Source: CAVYGM01 sp963768025 (GTDB lineage: Bacteria > Bacteroidota > Bacteroidia > Cytophagales > Spirosomataceae). Taken from it: 64,000 nt of DNA. The stretch spans positions 91,834 to 155,833 of the forward strand of contig CAVYGM010000035.1 of NCBI GenBank assembly GCA_963768025.1, in the 5' to 3' direction. The translations under genes and the position numbers were made by a program. Under the pieces are notes generated by a model, which saw nothing but the letters and a program-made list of their open reading frames with translations, was not told the DNA's origin and did no database searches. This document shows, piece by piece, positions 28,550 to 37,813 of this stretch (within the stretch, counting starts at the first letter, position 1; each line of letters opens with the position of its first letter).

Positions 28550-28920
28550 TTCTGTCGGCCGTGCCTACGGCACTTTTGGGGTTTTGTTGTCATCTATTGT
28601 CACCGGGATGAATCCCGGCGCTACCAAATCGGTCGTGCCGATGGCACTTTTTGGGATGCTGGTTGGATTGGCGGGTTGATTCGGCGGTTGGTGGTTTTTA
28701 AAGGCAGATTTTCCCATACTGGTTAAATCCCCAGCCCTGAAAGGGCGACATCCAGTTCTATAAAAATCAAGGCAGGTCCGAATATCTTTACATGATTTCC
28801 GACCAACATAGCTCGATTGCTCCACGAAAACCAGCAGATCAAACCCCAACAAAATGCCGAAGGCATGGCCAATCTGATAGCTCCGGATCGAAATCCGGGG
28901 AACCCAAATCAAACCCATTA
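28550..28920. repeat. Cluster of short REP-like palindromes
   Basis: Several small palindromes lie in a row with no gene: gtgcctacggcac (about 28563), ccgggatgaatcccgg (about 28603), gtgccgatggcac (about 28635), agccctgaaagggc (about 28732), atgccgaaggcat (about 28853) and ccggatcgaaatccgg (about 28883). Such units are typical of repetitive extragenic palindromes in Bacteroidota. They separate the importer operon from the convergent SLOG-RyR gene. Confidence 0.7.
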
Positions 28921-28936
28921 TAGCTCTCTCCTACCC

Positions 28937-31932
28937 TCACTTCTCCCCAAACCCTTTAAAAAAATACGGCAACCCCAGTACCTGCGTATGATCCTTGTTT
29001 TGCTCTTCGGGGGGTAGTTTGTCGAAAGGAACCAGGAAGTAGTGGTACTTCTGCTCTTTGAGAGCGCTTTTATTTTTATCCCAAAGACCCCCATCGGTAT
29101 AGGGAAGCCAGCCCAGCGTAAGTTTTTCCGCGTTCCAGCGGCGGTGTTCGAGCTCGCCAAGCGTTTCTAATTCTCGCGTCGTTCCAAAATTCTGAGGCAT
29201 TTTTGATACTCGCATAGGACTTCCTCATCATTCTAAACTTTACCCACGCATGGTCTGCTGCCTGAATGTTTGACTCGCGTTCGTCCTCGGCGATGCTTTG
29301 CCAAACAGTATCGGTAAAATCATCAATTTCAATCTTTGATTTTCTTCTGTCCAAATGCTCCAGAATCCACTTGGCCATGGCAACATTGGCTCTGTTTTTG
29401 GCTTCTTTTTTTACTTTATCCTTTTCATCTGGGCCGATTCGTCCCTTCTCTCTCCTCGTACGCTTCCTGAATTGCTTTGGCCTGCTCCCCAAAAACCGCC
29501 AGCTCAGGGAATTTACCCGCAATACTGTCGTCGCGGTACAAACACGCGTAGAGCAACGCCAATCGCCGGGCGATCCGATCCATCTCCTCGTTGCGGATAG
29601 CTTTAATCGAGCACTCGTGTATAAAATTCCCGAAGCAAAATACCGGCACGTAAGGAGCCGACGCATTGAGGCGAGTCTCCAGGTACTCCTCCTCATCCTG
29701 ATCGGGAAAATTATAGTGACAGAAGGCCTGCACATCGGTTTGGCTGGTTGGCGTTGGATTGCCATTTTTGCCTTGTTTAAGCCATTGGATTCGGGGCAGC
29801 AGCGTAGCCAGAACCCGCGCAGATTCAACTCCCGAGCTCAGGCAGGCGTACACAGATACCACGTGGGTGGGCTCAATAAGGCCATACAGCGAAAAATCCG
29901 GAGCCCGCAACTCACTCTCGGCCAGCGGCAACAGGTCAAACTGAATCGGAACTTCATGTTTGGGTAATACCTCCTGGAAGGTATAGTCCCGAACCGCCTG
30001 GGCGGGGCCAGCCAGGGCAAAGGGGCCGCCGTTCTTAAAAAGCTCGGGATGCTCGGTTATAAACTGATCCACCAAAGTTTGTTCCTGTACGGGATAGTAC
30101 ACCTTTACCGTCAGATACCTCCCATAAGGGTACTGCCCCATCCGGATACAGGTCAGGGCAATTTCGCGGGCCAGGGTACCAAATCCCAGCAAAATCACCC
30201 GAACTCCTTTGCGATCCCCTTGCTCGTCGAACCGATCCAACGGATAGCGCATCAGCAACCGGCGGGCCATGTTTTCGTACACACTAAATGTCCTAATTTT
30301 ACTGGCTGTGCTTTTGCGAAGCAATTGGTGCAAAAGTCCCCGTAACCGGAGGTCGTGGAGGTGAATGTACCACTGCTTTTTCATCAGATGGGCATTGTCC
30401 ATTTCCTGGGCGATGCGAAAATTCTCCTCGTCGGAGTCACTCATCACAAATACCTCCTCGGCCTTGTGGAAAAACGTTTTTTGCAGAGAAGCATAGGAAG
30501 TCAGGTTCCCTTTGAAGTACCACACCCGGCGGGTTTTGAGCAACTCTTCCACTTTTTCATTTCGCCCTTCATCCAGCATCGCCACCCGTTTTTTGCAGCG
30601 TTCCAGGTCCAGCACCACGTCCAGGGCCATGGCACCATCACCGATGACGACGGTAAACTCTCCCGACAAAAAAGTACGGAACCACCAGAAGTGCAGACGG
30701 CTTACCCCTTCCTTCCCAATGGCCAACGAAAAGGCCAGAATAAAGGCGTAGCCCGCCAGAAATCCGCCCAGGATGCGGGCACTTTCCAAAAAGGCGTTTG
30801 ATCTGAAGACCACAACTTCCTTGTCTGTATCCGTTGGACTGGGCACCGGAAAATCAAACACGGAGGAATCGAAGGTGATGAGGTTGGCGGCCGAGAAAAA
30901 AGCATTGCCAATGGATATTTTTTCATGGGCAAAACTAAAACCGATGGTACCCAGCACCAGCACCAGTGAGGCAATGACGATGGGGTACATAAATTTTAGG
31001 AGTAAAGGCCGCGCATACGGAAAACGATAGTACGCCCACCAGGCAAATAGGTAAATAACCAGCAATACGACCAGGGTAAAGGCATCCCTACCCTGGAAGC
31101 CGGTGAGCACATCAACCAGTAAAAGCAGACCAAACAACAGGCCACCGATGCCAAGCCAGGAGATCTGGCCGGCAGCCCACTCGTACCCCTGCTTCCAAAG
31201 GGGAATTTTTTCCGGCGCGGGCTTGGTCGTAAGTACCCACTCGTACTTCTCCCCCGAAGGCAGGTGCATCTGCGACGGGTCGAAGCGCCGCCCCAGCGGG
31301 ATGTGGTTCTGCTGCCGGGGCAGTACCAGTTGGTGGAGCTTCTGAGCCGCCGCCTTGCACGCCACCTGTCTGCCATTGAGCCCCTTGCCCTTGACCCACA
31401 TCCTGACCACGTCGGAGGTACCACCCAGGCCGCCACCGTCTACCCCATCCCAGAGGGCCAGGAGGTGGTCGCAGTACAGAACCAGGAGCTCGCCTAGTTT
31501 TACGTACTGCTGGTTTCGCTGCTCACTCGTGAAGGTACCCGTGAACGTTCCATAGAGCCTGATCCGCTTCACGTTATCCCTCGGACGGCTGTAATAGGCA
31601 AAGGCCTCCCCGTACCCTTTGAAGGTATCCTGTTTGGCATCGTCAGCGCTCATCGTGTCCACTACAATCAACTCATCCCCGGCCTCCAGGCACTGCGCCA
31701 CCCACTGATCCGCACCGGGGGCCAGGGCCGTAACCAGGCGCAAAGTTTGTCCTTTATGCGCTTTTCGAATTTCTGCCAGTTTAAGCCTGATTTTTTCTTT
31801 GATGTCCCCTTCGTGCGCCGGAAAAAGATCACGATGGCCGGTTACGCCCACCACGACGTAGCGGGTATCCGACAGCAATTTTTCAATTTCGTGGAGATCA
31901 ATGACCACTTTCAAAGGCGGGGAGTCTGTCAT
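28937..31932 (-). CDS. SLOG - transmembrane - tandem TrkA-N/RCK - RyR membrane protein, two frameshifts
   Basis: Large (about 1000 aa) predicted nucleotide-sensing channel-like protein. From the ATG at 31930-31932: an N-terminal Rossmann domain with YVVVGVTGHRDLFPAHEGD and ALAPGADQWVAQ (SLOG type, residues 20-150). About five hydrophobic helices follow (250-420). Two NAD-binding RCK-like domains (VVIGDGAMALDVVLDLERC, then GVRVILLGFGTLAREIAL) come next. The C-terminal RyR domain reads LGELEHRRWNAEKLTLGWLP and ends at 28937. The frame breaks in a GA-rich run near 29440 and again near 29165; all pieces are collinear. An upstream GTG at 31974 would add 14 residues. It is divergent from NLR-like gene 2, with about 125 bp between. 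Confidence 0.75.
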
Positions 31933-31960
31933 AGCGGCGAGGCGGTAAGGGGATACACCC

Positions 31961-32050
31961 AAATATAACTCCACCCGATAACTTTTTAAGCTTTTCCCCT
32001 GATTTTTTGGAAGTTATCGGTATTTTGCAACTACGTTCCTCAACTCCGCC
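31961..32050. promoter_or_regulatory. Divergent control region with inverted repeat, SLOG-RyR / NLR-like gene 2
   Basis: CCGATAACTT (31975-31984) and AAGTTATCGG (32011-32020) form a perfect 10-bp inverted repeat between divergent genes. A TATATTTG box on the minus strand (31961-31968) fits a -7 element for the SLOG-RyR gene. The right half up to about 32050 resembles the region before NLR-like gene 1. Confidence 0.6.
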
Positions 32051-32057
32051 CCCACCT

Positions 32058-35000
32058 ATGAAACTTACCGACCACAAAAATACCTACCGCATCTTTCTGG
32101 CATCTTCCTATCAGTTGGGAAAGGAACGGGATGAGTTTGAAAAACAGATTGCTCGTCTCAACGATGAGTTGGTAAAGAAAGATGTCTACCTCAAAGCCGT
32201 GATCTGGGAAAAATTGGACGCAGCCAATGACCCGATACGGAAGCAGAATTTTTATAACGATCAAATCAAAACCTGCCACATTCTGGTGTTGGCCTACTGG
32301 GGCGAAATCGGGTGGTTCACCAACGAAGAGTACCAGCTGGCTACCCGCCTGTTTATCGAAACGGGTCTTCCGCGAATCTACACGTTTAAAAAAACGCTCC
32401 CAGTTACTTTTGATCTCAAACCGGATAGTGTGGCGAATCTCGTCCAACTGGAAGCCGAGATAAACAAGAAGGACAAAGAACAATGGCCCTGGCTATTTGA
32501 ACATCCCGATAGCTTTACCAAGAAAATTGCGGACGATATCCGAAAACTCTTCTCTGACCCTGAGAATACCAAATTCATTTACGGCTCCCCCGCCACCCTC
32601 CTCAGCCCAAAGGGCGTAGACAACCCCAACGTCTTCATTGGCCGGGAGGAGGAGCTGAAACTTATCCGCGAAAAGCTCGACAAGGGCGGCAAACTGATGC
32701 TTATCAACGCCGAGGGGGGCATTGGCAAAACCACCCTCGCCGCCCGCTACTGGAACGAAAGCCTGTACGAGTACCAGCACAACGCCTGGCTTTTTTGTGA
32801 CAACGGCATTGTAAACGCCCTCAAAGAGCTGGCCCCCAAGCTGAACGTGGATTTGACCGGCCGGGACGAAGCCCAGCAACTTGTAGCCCTGCGACATGCC
32901 CTCTCGCAGGTACACGACGATTTCCTGCTGGTACTCGATAATGCGAATGACGAAGACGACATTCGGGTATTTAAGCAGGAGTTTGCGGGCTTTCACTGGC
33001 ATGTGCTCATCACGAGCCGCTGCCAGGGAGTGCTCGAAAAGGAGCAGGAACTACCCATTTCGCACCTGCCGCCACCGTTGGCCAAAGAGCTTTTTGAAAA
33101 ATACTACAAAGAGGATAACCCCGACTTTGACGCCCTGCTCGACCGGTTATTAAATGCGATTGGTTACCACACGCTGCTGGTGGAGCTTTTTGCCAAAAAC
33201 CTGCACGAAGCCTCCGAACATGGCACTACGCTAGCTGACATCCTGCAAAAACTTGAAAAGCAGGGCCTGTACCTGGGTGAGGATAGCTTCCGCATCCAAA
33301 CGCCCTATACCGGCTACGTGGAGAAAGCCGCCGCCACGACTGACGATATTCTCGATATTCTATATGATTTCTCCCAACTGAGCGAGGAACAAAGGTACCT
33401 GCTGGTGAACCTGGCGCTGTTACCTGCGGAGGGCTATACCATGAAGTTTATGATAGAACTGCTGGCCCCTACTGACCGAAAAGCCTTCCATTATATTCTT
33501 AAAGGAATGCACCACAAAGGCTGGCTGAGTGGTACGGAGAAAACCTACCGCCTCAGCCCCGTAGTGCAGGAGCTAGTACTAAAAAAGAATGCCGAAACCC
33601 TCCCTCCGATGCCGGGGCCTTGCTGCAAAATCTGGGAGAAAAGCTGGCTAACGATGGAGCCAATTTTACTCATATTTCCTTTACCCAGGCGGCTCCCTTT
33701 GCCCTGTTGGCGAGTAGTATCACCCAACGATTGAAAGAGAGCCCTACCTCCGAACTAGCTTCCCTCAACTTCAACGCCGGTATCTACTTTGAAAATACGG
33801 GGGATGTGGTACAGGCTAAACAGGCGTTTGAAAAGTGTAGCGAGATTAGTGCTGCCACTGGTCATCTTGAAAACGTATCCGTTTCCTATTCCAAACTCGG
33901 GGGCATCTACGAGGCCACCGGGGACTGGAAGAACGCCCTGGAAAATTATCAGGAAGAATTCAGAATTACCAAAGAAATCTACCAAAGCAGCCCCGAGAAC
34001 CTGTCCTACAAGAACGGGCTGGCCATTTCCTATGCAAAACTCGGGGGCATCTACGAGGCCACCGGGGACTGGAAGAACGCCCTGGAAAATTATCAGGAGC
34101 AACTCAGAATTATCAAGGAAATCTACCAAAGCAGCCCCGAGAACCTGACCTACAAGAACGGGCTGGCCATTTCCTATTCCAAACTCGGGGGCATCTACGA
34201 GGCCACCGGGGACTGGAAGAACGCCCTGGAAAATTATCAGGAGGAACTCCGAATTATCAAAGAAATCTACCAAAGCAGCCCCGAGAACCTGAACTACAAG
34301 AACGGGCTGGCCATTTCCTATGAAAAACTCGGGGGCATCTACGAGGCCACCGGGGACTGGAAGAACGCCCTGGAAAATTATCAGGAAGATTTCAGAATTA
34401 CGAAGGAAATCTACCAAAGCAGCCCCGAGAACCTGAACTACAAGAACGGGCTGGCCATTTCCTATTCCAAACTCGGGGGCATCTACGAGGCCACCGGGGA
34501 CTGCAAGAACGCCCTGGAAAATTATCAGGAAGAACTCGAATTACCAAGGAGATCTACCAAAGCAGCCCCGAGAACCTGCCTACAAGAACGGGCTGGCCAT
34601 TTCCTATTCCAAACTCGGGGGCATCTACGAGGCCACCGGGGACTGGAAGAACGCCCTGGAAAATTATCAGGAGCAACTCCGTATTCTTAGGAAATCTACC
34701 AAAGCAGCCCCGAGAACCTCTCCTACAAGAACGGGCTGGCCATTTCCTATTCCAAACTCGGGGAATCTTTAGTCCACCGGGGACAGAAAGATGATTTCGA
34801 ATCGCCGCTTAGATTCCAGACTGTACCTGAACACAAGCCGGACGGCCTTTCCTACTGAACTATGGGAAGCATACTCAGGGACAAATTAGTCTCCGAGTTT
34901 GACCTATCTACATTCGCATTTGATAGCTTGGAAAATGTTACCAGATATCTGTTAAAAGATGACTTCAAAAGTAGCCAAATTCAGATTGAAAGATGATCTT

Positions 35001-35146
35001 CCCCAAATCACGGAACAGAACTAAAAACAATGCGAAGGGAAGGGTACTCAAGCCTTATTGCCTTAGCCGAGGCAGGTAGCTTTACAGCAAGAATCAGCTT
35101 GGCAACTTTACAACAACTAGCCGACGAAACCTGGTACGACTTTTAA
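32058..35146 (+). pseudogene. NLR-like gene 2: receptor-like N-terminus, NB-ARC ATPase, TPR repeats (frameshifted)
   Basis: The ATG at 32058 begins MKLTDHKNTYRIFLASSYQL, an intact N-terminal domain of about 170 residues resembling DUF4062/TIR-like effectors. NB-ARC follows: P-loop AEGGIGKTTLA (about residue 220), Walker B LLVLDNANDEDD, HVLITSR, and a winged-helix region ending YRLSPVVQELVLKK. One base is missing near 33603. The frame resumes as LQNLGEKLANDGANFTH and continues through five intact TPR units. Further indels begin near 34536, and the tail ends DETWYDF at 35146. STAND ATPases of this kind oligomerise when the repeats bind a trigger. The DRHyd-like gene follows after 17 bp. Confidence 0.75.
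33893..34790 (+). repeat. Tandem array of 144-bp (48-aa) TPR-coding units, locus 2
   Basis: The segment ggccaccggggactggaag (ggactgcaag in one unit) starts at 33913, 34057, 34201, 34345, 34489 and 34631, so the spacing is 144 bp except for the last interval of 142 bp. Units are nearly identical to those of locus 1, about 22 kb away. A diverged unit (ctcggggaatctttag..) ends the array. Two bases are missing in the fifth interval, shifting the frame. Confidence 0.92.
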
Positions 35147-35163
35147 AACCAATCCCCCACCCC

Positions 35164-36219
35164 ATGAACGACAACCAACTCCTCCGCCGCTGCTTCGTCA
35201 TTGGCCCCATGCAGGACATGGCCCGGCTGCACGGCCTGCGCGATGCCATCATCCGCCCGCTGCTGGAGCCGCACGGCTTCCGGGTCATCACGCCCGATGA
35301 GGGGGATATTGGCTCCATCATGAACCACGTGCTCCTCAACCTGGAGCAGGCCGATCTGCTCATTGCCGATCTGTCGGGCAGCAACCCCAACGTCATGTAC
35401 GAGCTGGGTATCTACCACTCCTTCGGCAAGCCCTACCTCGTCATCAAGGATACCTCCTACCCCGTAGAGCTGGACAAAACGCCCTTCGACATCGCGGCCT
35501 ACCGCTACGTGGAGATCAACTTCAACGAGCCCACTGCCGCCCGCGCGATCCTCAAAGACCGCCTGGACCGCATCATCGGGCAGTTGGACACCCGCGATTG
35601 GTTCGGCAACCCGGTCACGGATTTCTACCAGTCGCCCGTGGCCGAGATCCCCACGGCGGTGGGGCTATCCAAAAACTACACCAAGAACTTCCTGGGCCAA
35701 CTGCTGCCGGAGGTATTTCTGCGCAACGAAAACGACGACAACTACGCCCTGGAAGTATGGGTACAACAACCCGACCAACCCAAAAACGACCTCCGCCCCC
35801 TCACCGAAGCCGAACGCGACGCCCTCACCTTCGAAATCCTGATCCCGATCAAAATGCAGATGGCCGAGCATACCTTCATCACCGATCTGAAACAAAGCCG
35901 AAGTACCTTCCAATACCTGCAGGCGCGGGTGGTACGCCGCACGCGGCCTTTCAACCTCCACTACCGGCTGGCGGAAGACGGCCACTACATCCTGGCCGAT
36001 GTACCCACGGTGCTGAGTACCCTCAACGAGTCCATCATCAACCGCCGCATCAAGCACGCCGACCTGGTCGATAGTGAAGAATGGAGGATTCTGGAAGCCC
36101 AGGAACTCGAACGCTTCGCCGGTAAATGCGACCTGTTTACCCAGAATCTTTTGCAGCGGTACCCGATTACCCGCGGCCGGATCCGGGTAGAGTGGCGCTG
36201 GAATCCTTTGGGGGAGTGA
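35164..36219 (+). CDS. DRHyd/nucleoside 2-deoxyribosyltransferase-like (TIR-related) protein
   Basis: 351 residues, intact. The N-terminal 140 residues look like the nucleoside 2-deoxyribosyltransferase/DRHyd branch of the TIR-SLOG fold: RRCFVIGPMQDMAR, FRVITPDEGD and ADLLIADLSGSNPNVMYELGIYHS. The Asp and the NVMYELG Glu are at positions where relatives hold catalytic residues for N-glycosidic bond cleavage. The C-terminal 200 residues are not recognised. It starts 17 bp after NLR-like gene 2 and is probably cotranscribed, so it may be an effector that hydrolyses a nucleotide such as NAD+ (inference). No signal peptide or membrane helix is seen. Confidence 0.72.
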   Translation: MNDNQLLRRCFVIGPMQDMARLHGLRDAIIRPLLEPHGFRVITPDEGDIGSIMNHVLLNLEQADLLIADLSGSNPNVMYELGIYHSFGKPYLVIKDTSYPVELDKTPFDIAAYRYVEINFNEPTAARAILKDRLDRIIGQLDTRDWFGNPVTDFYQSPVAEIPTAVGLSKNYTKNFLGQLLPEVFLRNENDDNYALEVWVQQPDQPKNDLRPLTEAERDALTFEILIPIKMQMAEHTFITDLKQSRSTFQYLQARVVRRTRPFNLHYRLAEDGHYILADVPTVLSTLNESIINRRIKHADLVDSEEWRILEAQELERFAGKCDLFTQNLLQRYPITRGRIRVEWRWNPLGE

Positions 36220-36232
36220 CCTCATCCTAAAT

Positions 36233-36309
36233 CCTTCTCCTGATAGGAGAAGGACTTTGCTTGATAGTACGAAAAAAATTAGAAGCCCCTCTCCTTCGAA
36301 GGAGAGGGG
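36233..36309. repeat. Two adjacent intergenic hairpins
   Basis: ccttctcc/ggagaagg (36233-36240 and 36246-36253), then an 11-bp palindrome around cg (36286-36296 and 36299-36309). They lie between convergent genes and could serve as a bidirectional terminator. They are related to the hairpin at 25271. Confidence 0.75.
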
Positions 36310-37420
36310 TTGGGGAGAGGTAAACTCCCACCAACTGGCAGTAGCTCCCCCTACCCTATACCGCTTCCCGATCACGGGCGTGGCAATCTGCACCCCGGTG
36401 GTGTTGGCGCGATTGAGGCGCTCTACGCTTTCCGTCCAGGGATGCACCGAGAGGGCGAAGGCGCCCCAGTGGATGGGAAGCAGTACCTGCCCGCGCAGGT
36501 CGAGGAAGGCGCGCATGGTTTGCTCGGGCATCATGTGGATGGCCTCCCACTTCTCGTTGTACTGTCCGCACTCCATCATGGCCAGGTCAAAGGGCCCAAA
36601 GCGCTCACCGATCTCGCGGAAGTGCGGACCGTAGCCGCTGTCGCCGCTGAAATAGGCCGAGCGGTTGCGGCCCTGCACCACCCACGAGGCCCAGAGGGTT
36701 TTGTTGCGGTCGGTGAGGCCCCGGCCCGAAAAGTGCCGGGCGGGCGTAGCCGTAAACGTAATGCCCCCGGCGGAGGCCGACTGCCACCAGTCGAGTTCGG
36801 TGATTTTGGCGGGGTCCACGCCCCAGCGCTCCAGGTGTGCCGCCCACGCCCAGCGGCACGTAAAAGTGCCCCACGTGCGGGTCGAGTTGCTGCACCGAGG
36901 GGTAGTCGAGGTGGTCGTAGTGGTCGTGCGAAAACACCACCGCGTCAATGTCCGTAAACTGAGCCATGTCGATGGGTTCGCGGTAGGCGAAGCGCTGCGC
37001 GAAGAAGGGTACCGGCGAAGCCGCCGGGCCCAGCATGGGATCGAGCAGGATGCGCTTGCCTTCCATTTCGAGGAGTACCGCCGAGTGGCCAAACCACGTC
37101 AGGTGCAGGAGGCTATCCGGTGAGAGCTTTTGGCCCTCATTAAAGTCCACGGGCAGGGGCTGATCGGGAGTCGTGTGGGGGGCGGTCATGAATTCCTTCA
37201 GGGTGGTGACCATCTTGCCGGCGCTCATGTCCATGGAGGTGGGGATGCCGTTTACAAAAACCCCGTCCTGGTACTGCGGGGAGGCCAGTACCCGCGCCAG
37301 ACTAGCGCCCTCCGGCGGAGCGCCAAACTGCGGGGCAATCTTGACGAAGAGGAATACACCGGCGGCACAAAGGGTGAGGATACCAAGCAACCAGAGGAAT
37401 AGCTTTTTGATGAAGTTCAT
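36310..37420 (-). CDS. MBL-fold metallohydrolase (UlaG/NAPE-PLD-like), frameshift and lost stop
   Basis: The N-terminus has one membrane segment (LFLWLLGILTLCAAGVFLFV), anchoring the enzyme. The metallo-beta-lactamase fold shows LTWFGHSAVLLEMEGKRILLDP and the metal site VVFSHDHYDHLDYPS (about 155). After PLGVG one extra G near 36840 breaks the frame; it resumes as AHLERWGVDPAKITELDWW and YFSGDSGYGPHF (metal Asp) to VLLPIHWGAF (metal His). The family end is expected near ASWWEF at about 36322. No stop follows in frame until 35665, well inside the opposite gene, so the true stop is probably lost at the palindromic repeat. The substrate is unknown, perhaps a phosphodiester or acyl lipid. Confidence 0.78.
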
Positions 37421-37813
37421 GGGGAGGTGACTAAAGAATAAGGATACGATAAAGAGGTAGAAGTCAAAACCAAAGACTTGGCGGATGGTTTTTGAGCAAA
37501 GAGACTACCTTTTTTGACAAAATCCACTTCTGGCGGTCGGGTTACAAGCACAGGAGTACGCTAACGGATTGATAATCAACTTACACCCTAAATAATCCAA
37601 CCCGCAACTATTCAGAATAAAAATTTTTCCGTTGAACTACTAGGCGGAGTTGCCAGGGGCAGGGCCATCGCCCGTACCTGGGGCGTGTTCAGGTGGCACG
37701 TGCAGCAGGGAGGCAACTTCCTGAAAGTAATTCGAATCCATGCCGTAAATTCACTGGCTTCTACTTAAATTGGCACTATTCTTGTTAGATATTCACATTA
37801 TTAGTGAGCATAG
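37421..37813. other. Intergenic region with one tiny doubtful ORF
   Basis: About 390 bp between the divergent MBL-fold gene and the T9SS cargo gene. The only coding-like item is a 33-codon minus-strand frame at 37640-37741 (MDSNYFQEVASLLHVPPEH..). I cannot relate it to a family. Nothing else is seen. Confidence 0.35.

Noticed and set aside
35665..36300. Minus-strand frame continuing the MBL-fold gene across the DRHyd-like gene
   Set aside because: Its translation there is low-complexity shadow of the plus-strand gene. It is open only because the true stop seems lost.
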